Shown in pieces: positions 7,655 to 15,890 of a DNA stretch of 64,000 nucleotides (its first letter is position 1; every line of letters begins with the position of its first letter). The DNA is taken from NCBI GenBank assembly GCA_002011035.2, contig MTLY02000003.1, positions 365,194-429,193 of the forward strand, given 5' to 3'. Under the pieces are notes generated by a model, which was not told the DNA's origin, searched no databases, and saw nothing but the letters and a program-made list of their open reading frames with translations. Source of the DNA: Candidatus Hecatella orcuttiae (lineage in GTDB: Archaea; Thermoproteota; Bathyarchaeia; Hecatellales; Hecatellaceae). Position numbers and translations under genes: made by a program.

Positions 7655-10018
7655 TTACCGGGCCTCCTTAGGTTTCGCCAGCCTCTCCAGCAGGGTGGGG
7701 TCGGGGGTCTCTCTTTCCCGCCAGCCCTCGGCTTTCAGGATCTCCATGACCTCGTCTCTGAGGGTTATGGGGATGTCCGTCTCCTTCCGGACTAGCAGAT
7801 GGAGGTCGTCGGGCATCACCCCGTAATACCGCTTGTGCAAGTCCACGTAGTGGGCCAGCTTTATCGCCCGCCCCTTGGCTGTGTCGTTCGCCCTCATGCA
7901 AAGCTTCACCAGCATCACCAACGCTTCCTCCTTGGTTTCAGCCGTGAAGAACAAGTGCTCGGGAACAGGGCCCACGTAGACCTTCTCCCCCGTGCGGGCG
8001 TCGTAGACATACCAGTTGCTTTCCACTTCCTTCCTACCCAAGAGCATGCGCCTGTACTTGGAGCCATGAGGGCCTACGACCACGGGAATCCCCAGCCTCC
8101 AGAAGCCGCTGGCGATGGAGGCCGCCTTCTGGGACATGGCCCCCCAGGCGATGCCCGCGGCGCCCACCCGGTTGTGGATGTAGTCGGCTATCTCCTCGTA
8201 GTTGCCCCTCAGGTTCCGTCTGGCGAAGATGCTGGCTATCTTGATGGCCGCTCCAGCTATGTGGGAATTAGCCACGCAGGAGCCCACGTTGACCAAGCCT
8301 CCAGCGTCGAACACCCCCGGGTAGGCTTCGTAGAGGCTTTGACCGTCCTCGTTCTTGTACATACCGATGGACATGGCGGCGCAGCCGGAGGCGACCACGA
8401 TGAACCGGCGTTTCAGAAACTCCTCAGCCATCTCAGCCACCTCCCGCCCTCCACCCGGGTAGTTGGCGCAGCCCACCAAGGCTATGACGCCGGGTATCTC
8501 CCCTAAAACCAGAGGCCCTCCGACCTTCCGAATTTCCACATCTTGAATGGCGCCTCTTCCAACCCGAACCTTGTAGGCTTCTTCTCTGAGTTTCTCCTCC
8601 GAAGCTTTCACGATGCCGCTGTGGATGGGTATCTCCTGGGGGCAGGCGTCTTCGCAGCGGGCGCAGCCAATGCAGGCGGCGCAAAGGTCAGCCAGCCCGG
8701 TGAGAACCCCGGAAGCCGCTGCCTTCACAGCCTCAGGGATGGGCAGGTCGTTGGGGCACGCCCGCCGGCATTCCTCGCATTCTGTGCATTTTTTAGCCAA
8801 CTCCACCAGTTCATCCTGCCCGGGAAGGGCTCCGAACTTTCTCCTTTTTGGGGCTACCTCTATGGCTGTTCTCACGGCCACCTCTCCCACCTTAGCGGGG
8901 TCGAGGATTAAGGCGCCCGGGGTCTTCCCTTCCACGAGGTCTTTCACGATTTCGTCGACAGGGTCGCCGGTTCTGTTGGGCAGGCCCGCGCACTGCTTTT
9001 CCGTGCTGGCGATGAAGGGGACCTTAGCCTTCTCCGCCTCGGAGAGGAGGTCGGTGCGGATGCACTGCTCGTCGACCACCGCCACGTCGGGGATGCCGCT
9101 TCGGATGAAGCGAAGCTGCCATGAGATGGGGCCGATGATTTTAGCTTTGGAATTGTACCGAGTGAGGTCGTGGGCGGTGCAGCATATTCCCGCTACTTCC
9201 ACAGAGCCTTGGAGGCTGTTCTCAGAGAGATAGTCCATGATGTAGGCGGCGGGGGGCACGTTGTGGCCGACGACGAGGATGACGGGCTTAGAAGTGTCGA
9301 CGCTTCCAAAACCTATATTTGCCAAGGGAGCCTCAGGGTCAGCCTTAGGGTAGGGGTAGGCGGAAACCTGAGCTATGTCAGCCACCTCCATAGCCACTTG
9401 GTCGACCATCCCTGCGTGGAAGACCTTGGACTCGAAGTCCAGCGCGTCGCCTTCTTGACCTGTGTGGGTGGCGGAGAGCAAGTGGGTTATCTGGGATTCA
9501 ACATAGTCCAAAGCTTCATCCAAATCCCCTAAGGTTTTAGGCTTGATCCCGCAGACCAGCCGGAGAATGGGCGCCTCCACTTCCACCTCTCCGGTTCCCA
9601 CTTGGATGGGATGGTCTCTCCCGTAGATTTTTGAAAGATGCTCCACCAAATGTCGGGCGTGGCTTGCATGGGTGGCCGCTCCCATGCAGCAGGCCAGCAG
9701 GACGATTCTAGACTGCTGAGCCGCCAGGTTCAGCCCGCAGGCGCCTTTCTTTCCCCGGGTTAGGTCGCATTTTCCCATGGTGCAAAGGCAGCAGAGGTCG
9801 CAGTAGGGCAGGTAGAAGGGCCTGTAGCGGCTCAGAAGCTTAAGGTCCCAATCTCGAAGGTCGACGGCGGAGGGAAAAGGGGTGGGGCCTTGAGGTTCCT
9901 CCCAAGGCTCTGTTATGGTTTTGCCTAAGACCAGTTCCAGGTCTCTGAAGACTCCTAGACCTGTCTTCAGCTCTTTAACCTTTAAGTGCAAGCTTTTCTT
10001 CATATTTTCCTTCACCAT
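7655..10018 (-). CDS. cdhA: CO dehydrogenase/acetyl-CoA synthase alpha subunit
   Basis: The 787-residue catalytic CODH subunit, which interconverts CO and CO2 at a Ni-Fe-S C-cluster and passes electrons to ferredoxin. Visible are the N-terminal Cys cluster CDLCCLCTMGKCDL with GACGLNLAAQ, the two ferredoxin-type motifs CTECEECRRACP and CAACIGCARCEDACP around residues 410-460 (typical of archaeal CdhA and absent from bacterial CooS), and the Cys-containing LVGCANYPGGG and SGCAAM segments. It is the first gene of a cdhA-cdhB pair. Its product serves carbon fixation or acetate metabolism through the archaeal Wood-Ljungdahl pathway. Confidence 0.95.
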   Translation of the reverse strand: MVKENMKKSLHLKVKELKTGLGVFRDLELVLGKTITEPWEEPQGPTPFPSAVDLRDWDLKLLSRYRPFYLPYCDLCCLCTMGKCDLTRGKKGACGLNLAAQQSRIVLLACCMGAATHASHARHLVEHLSKIYGRDHPIQVGTGEVEVEAPILRLVCGIKPKTLGDLDEALDYVESQITHLLSATHTGQEGDALDFESKVFHAGMVDQVAMEVADIAQVSAYPYPKADPEAPLANIGFGSVDTSKPVILVVGHNVPPAAYIMDYLSENSLQGSVEVAGICCTAHDLTRYNSKAKIIGPISWQLRFIRSGIPDVAVVDEQCIRTDLLSEAEKAKVPFIASTEKQCAGLPNRTGDPVDEIVKDLVEGKTPGALILDPAKVGEVAVRTAIEVAPKRRKFGALPGQDELVELAKKCTECEECRRACPNDLPIPEAVKAAASGVLTGLADLCAACIGCARCEDACPQEIPIHSGIVKASEEKLREEAYKVRVGRGAIQDVEIRKVGGPLVLGEIPGVIALVGCANYPGGGREVAEMAEEFLKRRFIVVASGCAAMSIGMYKNEDGQSLYEAYPGVFDAGGLVNVGSCVANSHIAGAAIKIASIFARRNLRGNYEEIADYIHNRVGAAGIAWGAMSQKAASIASGFWRLGIPVVVGPHGSKYRRMLLGRKEVESNWYVYDARTGEKVYVGPVPEHLFFTAETKEEALVMLVKLCMRANDTAKGRAIKLAHYVDLHKRYYGVMPDDLHLLVRKETDIPITLRDEVMEILKAEGWRERETPDPTLLERLAKPKEAR

Positions 10019-10086
10019 GTACTGATGAAAATATACAAAGGGAAAAAAGTCTTTAGGCTATATATGCCTACTGGCTCAGACCCCCC

Positions 10087-10707
10087 CTAAAGCACTAAAC
10101 CGGCGAAGTAGAGGATCAGGGCTATCAGAACCCCCGCCGAAAGCATTTTGACTCCTTGAACAAAGATGTTCTCCTTGGAGATCTTCCCCAGAAACATACC
10201 TAAGGCGAAGAGGACGGCTAAGGCTGTGCCTAGCGAGAGAAAAACAGCGAATTGGAAACCGAGCAGACCTAACTTTACCAAGAAAAAGGGAGTAATGGCC
10301 GCCAAGGCTACAGCCACTGGAGAAATCCCGTTCACAAAAGCCAGCCAGACGGTCGCAACCCGGGAGGCTCTGCCCCACAAAGAGTTTTTAAGGTCTGTGA
10401 AGAGGGCGCTCTCCAGCTCTTTGAGAGCCTTGCTTCTTTCAGCCTTCTCCGCCATGTAGGCGCCCCAAACTCCGGAGAGGCTCATGGCCAAGCCGGCTCC
10501 TAGGCCGGCGCTGATGACGATGTGGGGGTCGGTGACCCCGGCCACATAGGTGCCCAGCACCACCCCCAGCACTATTAGGGCTCCGTCGAAGGCGTTCAAC
10601 ACGAAGTATCTTCGAGCAATCTCCCCCACTTTAGCCATCTGGAAATATTGCTTAAAGTTCCCGGAAAAATTCCTCAAAGCCTTAAGCTTCTGACGGATGG
10701 ATAACAT
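10087..10707 (-). CDS. VIT1/CCC1-family metal transporter
   Basis: A membrane protein of about 206 residues with the VIT1/CCC1 pattern. A first helix RYFVLNAFDGALIVLGVVLG is followed by AGLAMSLSGVWGAYMAEKAE and a cytoplasmic charged loop, then three more hydrophobic helices. Family members move Fe2+ or Mn2+ across membranes. The iron-handling genes 1 kb away (superoxide reductase and a ferritin-like protein) fit such a role. I prefer ATG 10707 over TTG 10728 because GGGG lies just upstream. It ends in TAG. Confidence 0.75.
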   Translation of the reverse strand: MLSIRQKLKALRNFSGNFKQYFQMAKVGEIARRYFVLNAFDGALIVLGVVLGTYVAGVTDPHIVISAGLGAGLAMSLSGVWGAYMAEKAERSKALKELESALFTDLKNSLWGRASRVATVWLAFVNGISPVAVALAAITPFFLVKLGLLGFQFAVFLSLGTALAVLFALGMFLGKISKENIFVQGVKMLSAGVLIALILYFAGLVL

Positions 10708-10829
10708 CTTCCCCAGAAGACGCCCCAATACATAAAAATAGCAAAGATATTAATTAACCTTCGAACATTTGCAGCTAAAACCGGCGTCCCAACCGGGATC
10801 CCAGCGAAATAAGCAGATGGGAGAATTGT

Positions 10830-11186
10830 TCAAGTCTTTTGAGTCTGCGGCTTCGGCTGGCAGGGAATGCAAATGGGAGCCTGGCTTCTAACCCTCAGCC
10901 AGTCTGTTTTGGGGCACTGGTATAGGTCTGGTTCTATTTCTTCCGCCTCCGGGCATGGTTTACCCACCGGAAGCTTGAAGGTTGACTCTTTTTCCTTCAT
11001 CTTCCCAGCCATTCTCGCTCTGCTTTCAATGTACTGCTTGAGTTTCGGTAGCTCAGTCTCAGGGATAACCCAATGCCCCGTGCTGTTCTTAGACCCTTTG
11101 ATGACTCCCTTGGACACCAGCTCCGTAACTCTTTCAGTGCGCACCTTCAGGATATCGGCCAGCTGGGAAGTAGTATAATACTGCAC
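10830..11186 (-). CDS. Excisionase-type HTH protein with C-terminal cysteine motif
   Basis: A 118-residue protein. Residues 1-50 (YYTTSQLADILKVRTERVTE, then SKNSTGHWVIPETEL) form a MerR/excisionase-type winged helix of the helix-turn-helix_17 kind. The C-terminal half has four cysteines (C-x12-C, then CIPC), which suggests a bound metal. It sits alone between the VIT1-type transporter and superoxide reductase, so it could be a redox or metal-sensing regulator, but no target site is proven. Confidence 0.6.
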   Translation of the reverse strand: MQYYTTSQLADILKVRTERVTELVSKGVIKGSKNSTGHWVIPETELPKLKQYIESRARMAGKMKEKESTFKLPVGKPCPEAEEIEPDLYQCPKTDWLRVRSQAPICIPCQPKPQTQKT

Positions 11187-11336
11187 GTCCGGAAACCTCG
11201 AAATCTTTTGTAAAAGAAAAAGCAGCCGCCTTATTAAAATTAACCCGCCACGCCGGCGATAAAAAATCCTACCAGCCGGTTAAGAAGCCGTTAACACTAT
11301 TCAGGGGGGAAATCCCCCATCTCATGCTAAAAAAAT

Positions 11337-11369
11337 AAACCGGCGGGGAACACCGCTTTCTCCCGGTTT
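11337..11369 (-). terminator. Hairpin plus T-run terminator downstream of superoxide reductase
   Basis: On the minus strand the arms AAACCGG and CCGGTTT enclose a GC-rich loop and are followed by a run of seven Ts (the A-run at 11329-11335 on the plus strand). It lies 15 bp past the stop of the superoxide reductase gene. Confidence 0.65.
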
Positions 11370-11384
11370 CCCCTTCGACAGCGG

Positions 11385-11768
11385 TTATTCTACCTTTATT
11401 TCTTTGGTCCCTTCCCACGTGCCGTGAAGGTTGCACCGTTCGAAGGCTCTCAGCGGGTGGGCGTGGGTTAGGCTGATGGGGATGGTTATTTTTGGAGCTG
11501 TTCTTTCGGGGATCAGGTCAACTCTGGTGAGGAAGGTGTCCCCCGCGTAGAGTTCTATAAATTCGATGTAGTGGCCGGCTTCGTTGGGATGCTTCATGAG
11601 TTTCCCTACTTCGACGGTTACGTTGAACATTTCCCCCTTCTTGACCACATCCGGAGCCTCGATTACCGGGGTATGCTTCTTTTCCAAGTCTGTCATCTGA
11701 GCTGGGTTTTTAGGCTTGTTGACTCCGCAGAAGAGGTCTCCTTCGCAGGATTTATCTTCTTTCAACAA
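11385..11768 (-). CDS. Superoxide reductase (neelaredoxin type)
   Basis: Reduces superoxide to peroxide at a mononuclear Fe(His)4Cys centre, the usual defence in anaerobes. The ligands are all visible: His32 in EKKHTPVI, His60 and His66 in HPNEAGHYIEFIELY, and Cys112 and His115 in CNLHGTWEG. There is no N-terminal desulforedoxin domain, so it is the class II one-iron form, although Cys8 and Cys14 occur in the short N-terminal extension. The start is a TTG pair (11768/11765) behind a strong AAAGGAGGA. It is divergently transcribed from the ferritin-like gene across a 137-bp gap. Confidence 0.95.
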   Translation of the reverse strand: MLKEDKSCEGDLFCGVNKPKNPAQMTDLEKKHTPVIEAPDVVKKGEMFNVTVEVGKLMKHPNEAGHYIEFIELYAGDTFLTRVDLIPERTAPKITIPISLTHAHPLRAFERCNLHGTWEGTKEIKVE

Positions 11769-11805
11769 AATTCCTCCTTTACTTTTAGAAAATCGTCCGC
11801 CAGTA

Positions 11806-11819
11806 GATAAAGCTTTATC
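11806..11819. promoter_or_regulatory. Perfect 14-bp palindrome between sor and ferritin-like gene
   Basis: GATAAAGCTTTATC is fully self-complementary and lies between the divergent superoxide reductase and ferritin-like genes, 37 bp from the former's start codon. It could be an operator for a dimeric redox or metal regulator shared by both genes. Its function is inferred only from position and symmetry. Confidence 0.4.
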
Positions 11820-11851
11820 CGGTGTGGGGTGTTGAATCCTTCAGGCCAAGG

Positions 11852-11866
11852 CAACCTATTTATAAC
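11852..11866 (+). promoter_or_regulatory. Putative TATA box of ferritin-like gene
   Basis: CTATTTATAAC lies about 45 bp upstream of ATG 11906. This spacing places transcription initiation roughly 20 nt before the start codon, leaving room for the AAGGGGA ribosome-binding site. Confidence 0.45.
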
Positions 11867-11905
11867 AATCCGACCCTAATATTAGTTCTTAAAAAGGGGA
11901 TTTGT

Positions 11906-12403
11906 ATGGGTAAAACTTCAAGGGTCATAGCGGATTTAGACGTCGACGCCCTCATCGAGGAGTTGAACAGGGCTATAGCCGACGAATGGCTGGCCATCGC
12001 TCAGTACTGGTACGGTTCCCTAGCGCCTGAGCAGACCATGAACCCCGTGGTGAAGGAAGCCATCAAGAAAGCCTTGGACGACGAACGGGAGCACGTCAAC
12101 GAGCTGGCGGAGAGGATACTGGAGCTGGGGGGAACCCCCCTGAAGAACCCGGACCAGTGGAACCAGCTGGCCCACTGCAAATATCTGGAACCTCCCAACA
12201 AGCTCACCGACTTGAGGAAGTTTCTCCAAGATGCCTTAAAGGGGGAAGAATGCGCCATGAAGGCCTACAACGAAATCGCCAAGCTGACCTTCGGCAAAGA
12301 CCACATCACCTACCAGCTCATCGTGCACATCCTCAGCGAAGAAGCTGAGCATGAGGAAATGTTCGAAGACATGCTGGAAAACCTACCCTGCGACTTCAAA
12401 TAA
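11906..12403 (+). CDS. Ferritin-like diiron protein
   Basis: A 165-residue four-helix-bundle protein of the ferritin-like/bacterioferritin superfamily. Diiron ligands are recognisable in the helices: E in ADEWLAIAQYWY, EREHVNE (ExxH), GEECAMKAYNE and EEAEHEEMFED (the second ExxH). Members store iron or remove peroxide. ATG 11906 sits 5 nt after AAGGGGA; the frame is open further upstream, but that part has no family similarity. The neighbours (superoxide reductase, VIT1-type transporter) support an iron and oxidative-stress role. A run of ten Ts right after the stop probably terminates transcription. Confidence 0.85.
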   Translation: MGKTSRVIADLDVDALIEELNRAIADEWLAIAQYWYGSLAPEQTMNPVVKEAIKKALDDEREHVNELAERILELGGTPLKNPDQWNQLAHCKYLEPPNKLTDLRKFLQDALKGEECAMKAYNEIAKLTFGKDHITYQLIVHILSEEAEHEEMFEDMLENLPCDFK

Positions 12404-12408
12404 GCCAA

Positions 12409-12420
12409 CTTTTTTTTTTG
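12409..12420 (+). terminator. Poly-T terminator after ferritin-like gene
   Basis: Ten consecutive Ts begin 7 bp after the TAA of the ferritin-like gene. Archaeal RNA polymerase terminates at such T-tracts without needing a hairpin. Confidence 0.6.
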
Positions 12421-12456
12421 AAGACGGCGGAAGTCCACCGCTAGGAGGTGAAGGCT

Positions 12457-12762
12457 ATGGGTGAAGAAACCACCCACGAGAAGGTCTTGGAGGCCATGGC
12501 CAAGCTGAGCCCCGAGGAATTGAAGGCGAAAATGGAGGAAAGCCGGAAGATGTGCGAAAGCTTCTGCGGCGAATGCCCCACCTACACCGGTACGGGGGAG
12601 AAGGAACTGCTGTTCTGCATCCTAGGCCGAAGCAGTGTGATAAAAGAGCAGAAGGGTTGCCTCTGCACAGCGGGATGCCCTGTTCAGAAGAACATGGGCC
12701 TCCGATGGGACTACTACTGCATCCGCGGCTCAGGCAAAGAGCAGATGGCTAAAGAAAAATAA
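12457..12762 (+). CDS. DUF2769 cysteine-rich small protein
   Basis: A protein of about 101 residues. ATG 12457 lies 6 nt after a perfect AGGAGGTG; a GTG at 12448 overlaps that site and is unlikely. The core carries CESFCGECPTY, LLFCILGRS, KGCLCTAGCPV and DYYCIRGS, a set of eight cysteines that fits the DUF2769 family, widespread in anaerobic archaea. The cysteine spacing suggests an Fe-S or zinc centre. Function is unknown; its place after the ferritin-like gene hints at redox or iron handling. Confidence 0.7.
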   Translation: MGEETTHEKVLEAMAKLSPEELKAKMEESRKMCESFCGECPTYTGTGEKELLFCILGRSSVIKEQKGCLCTAGCPVQKNMGLRWDYYCIRGSGKEQMAKEK

Positions 12763-12802
12763 GTCAGAATTTTTTCGTATCCGCTCCTCCAGTTCGGAGG
12801 TC

Positions 12803-13633
12803 TTACCTGCTGGGGTTCAGCGCCTCGTCCATGCTTCCCGTCCTGTAGCCTGTTAGGTCTAAGGCCACATAACGGTAGCCCAGCTTCCTTAAGCCTTCCG
12901 CCACCCTGTCCATGAGGGCTTCGTCGAAGAAGAGGCGCCTCTCCTCTTTTCCAACCTCGATGCGAGCTATGCCTTGGTGGTCTCGAACCCTCAGCTGCTT
13001 GACTCCCACGGTTTTTTTGATGAAAACTTCAGCCTCCGCCACTCTCCTGAGGCCTTCGGCTGTAATCCTCTCCCCGTAGGGAAACCTGGAAGAAAGACAG
13101 GCCATCGACGGTTTTCCCGCGGTGGGCAGCCTGAGCATTTCAGCCAGCAGATAGACTTCCCTCTTGGTGATGCCTGCCTCGGCTAAAGGGCTGCGTACGC
13201 CTTCCTCCCGGAGGGCCAGCGCCCCAGGCCTGTGCCCTTGAAGGTCCTCAGCGTTGGTGCCGTCCACCACGGCGTCGAGGCCTTCCTCCCGGGCGATTTT
13301 TTTCAGGGCCTCTAGGAGCTGCTTTTTGCAGTAGTAGCAGCGGTTGGGAGGGTTGGCTGCGAAGCGGGGGTCGTCCAGCTCGTCGACCTTCACCACCCTG
13401 TGCCTGATGCCCAAGGCCTCCGCCACCTTTCGGGCTTCCTCTAACTCACCCGGGGGAAGAGTTGAGGAGTCAGCGGTCACGGCCAGCACCCTGTCGCCCA
13501 AGGCTTTCTTAGCTGTAGCGGCCACGAGGGAGCTGTCCACACCGCCTGAGAAAGCGACCACCACCCCCTTTAAAGCTTGGAGGTTTTTGAGCATTCCTTC
13601 GAATTTTTCTTCCAGCTGCCGGCTTTCCTCCAT
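12803..13633 (-). CDS. larE: LarE-type ATP-dependent sulfur transferase
   Basis: A 276-residue PP-loop protein with the pyrophosphatase loop FSGGVDSSLVAA. LarE adenylates pyridinium dicarboxylate mononucleotide and inserts sulfur while making the nickel-pincer cofactor of lactate racemase-type enzymes. Three cysteines, RCYYCK near residue 98 and ACLSSRFPYG near residue 178, match the variant in which a [4Fe-4S] cluster carries the transferred sulfur, rather than the single-cysteine sacrificial form. No larA, larB or larC is in the window, so the client enzyme is elsewhere or the transfer serves another pathway. Confidence 0.85.
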   Translation of the reverse strand: MEESRQLEEKFEGMLKNLQALKGVVVAFSGGVDSSLVAATAKKALGDRVLAVTADSSTLPPGELEEARKVAEALGIRHRVVKVDELDDPRFAANPPNRCYYCKKQLLEALKKIAREEGLDAVVDGTNAEDLQGHRPGALALREEGVRSPLAEAGITKREVYLLAEMLRLPTAGKPSMACLSSRFPYGERITAEGLRRVAEAEVFIKKTVGVKQLRVRDHQGIARIEVGKEERRLFFDEALMDRVAEGLRKLGYRYVALDLTGYRTGSMDEALNPSR

Positions 13634-13706
13634 GGCCCTTACCTTCGCAGCCGCCTGAGCATAGGTTAGAGGGGGTGTTGGCGGTTTAAAAACTAGGCCG
13701 AGCCTT

Positions 13707-14645
<939 letters not shown>

Positions 14646-14680
14646 CTATGCCGCGGGGACATACATTTATTAATTGATCG

Positions 14681-15181
14681 GTGGAGTCTATTTTAGCTTT
14701 GGAGTCCGTGTCCGCAGTGGTCAGCGAGGAGCTTCGGGTGGAAAAAATCAGGGACGGAACGGTCATCGACCACATCGACGCGGGAACCGCCTTGGCGGTG
14801 CTGAGGATTCTGGGCATCACAGGCCGGGAGGGCTACGTGGTAAGCCTTCTGATGAATGTCTCCAGCAAGAAACTGGGAAAGAAGGACATGGTGAAGGTGG
14901 AAGGCCGGGAGCTCAGCCCCACCGAAGTCCAAGAGATAGCCTTGGTCGCGCCTAACGCCACCATCAACATCATCAGAAACTTCAAAGTCCTGAGGAAGGA
15001 GAGGGTCAAGCCGCCTGACCTTGTCAAGGATTTGCTGAAATGCCCCAACCCTGCCTGCGTCACCAACAGCCCGGAGCCCGTTAAGGCCGTGTTCCACGTG
15101 GAGGTCTCCGACGGCGTCACCCTACGGTGCTACCACTGCGGCATCCTCATGGAAAAGGAGGACATCCTCAAACAGTTCTAA
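14681..15181 (+). CDS. pyrI: Aspartate carbamoyltransferase regulatory subunit
   Basis: Binds CTP/ATP and regulates PyrB. The conserved start of the allosteric domain, ELRVEKIRDGTVIDHIDAG, is followed by the zinc domain with CPNPAC and CYHCG (four Cys). GTG 14681 gives 166 residues, slightly longer than usual. GTG 14711 or a later GTG, just before the ELRV motif, would fit the family better. It is followed closely by the ATPase F subunit gene on the same strand. Confidence 0.92.
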   Translation: MESILALESVSAVVSEELRVEKIRDGTVIDHIDAGTALAVLRILGITGREGYVVSLLMNVSSKKLGKKDMVKVEGRELSPTEVQEIALVAPNATINIIRNFKVLRKERVKPPDLVKDLLKCPNPACVTNSPEPVKAVFHVEVSDGVTLRCYHCGILMEKEDILKQF

Positions 15182-15200
15182 GCGGAGGGAGCAACGGGAA

Positions 15201-15518
15201 GTGGCAAAAATAGCCGTGGTAGCCGACCCCGACGTGGCCTCCTACTTCAGGGTCACTGGAGTCAAAAAAGCCTACGGCGTCAAAACAGCCAAGGAGGCCG
15301 CGGAGGCCCTCAGGAAGCTGGCTGGGGAGAAGGAGGTAGCCGTCATCATCGTCACCGAAAAAATCGCCGAAGAAATAAAACCCGTCATCGAAGAGGTGGG
15401 CAAGAGGGTTTACCCCACGGTGATAACCATCCCCGGAAAAGAAGGCCCCATCCCCGGGAAGGTTCCCTCAGTCATGGACTTGGTCAAAAGAACCGTAGGA
15501 GTAGAAATAAAACTCTAA
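15201..15518 (+). CDS. atpF: A-type ATP synthase subunit F
   Basis: A 105-residue protein with the V/A-ATPase F-subunit pattern: KIAVVADPDVASYFRVTGV at the start, VIIVTEKIAEEI in the centre and PTVITIPGKEGP near the end. It links the rotor to the catalytic head and modulates hydrolysis. It is isolated here from other atp genes and follows pyrI by 19 bp. Its end overlaps the convergent zinc-protein gene by 4 bp. Confidence 0.85.
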   Translation: MAKIAVVADPDVASYFRVTGVKKAYGVKTAKEAAEALRKLAGEKEVAVIIVTEKIAEEIKPVIEEVGKRVYPTVITIPGKEGPIPGKVPSVMDLVKRTVGVEIKL

Positions 15519-15877
15519 CCGATCCGAGACAACTCTTCCTTGGTTTTTTGGATGTAGCGCTGGTAGAGGTTGGTTTTGCTGTAGCATTTTTTGCAGAGGC
15601 AGTAGGTGGGAATGTCCCGGCTGGGACAGGTGGCTGCGTACTCGCAGACACCGCAGGGGAAAACAGCGCCGCAGAGGTAGCAGGTCTGAGCGAACTCCAC
15701 CTCCTCCCCCAGCAGCGGAACGAGCAAAGCCTTGATCCTATCGAAGTTTTCCAAGTCTTCAATGTAGAAAGTCCGGGTTGCCCGGTCGTAGCCTAGGCCG
15801 GCTCTCATCAACTCAATGAACTTGTCCTTCCCCATGAAGGCCAGTTTAATGCCTGTTCGGGTTATCCTCTTCACCAT
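15515..15877 (-). CDS. Small cysteine-rich archaeal protein of unknown function
   Basis: A 120-residue protein. The C-terminal half has CYLCGAVFPCGVCEYAATCP and CLCKKCYSK: nine cysteines in CxxC-type pairs that probably bind one or two zinc ions or an Fe-S cluster. The N-terminal half contains RATRTFYIEDLENFDRIKAL. I do not recognise a named family. It lies just downstream of the RFC large-subunit gene on the same strand (13 bp gap), so it is likely co-transcribed with the clamp-loader genes. It ends in TAG. Confidence 0.65.
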   Translation of the reverse strand: MVKRITRTGIKLAFMGKDKFIELMRAGLGYDRATRTFYIEDLENFDRIKALLVPLLGEEVEFAQTCYLCGAVFPCGVCEYAATCPSRDIPTYCLCKKCYSKTNLYQRYIQKTKEELSRIG

Positions 15878-15890
15878 CGACGCTTCCCCC

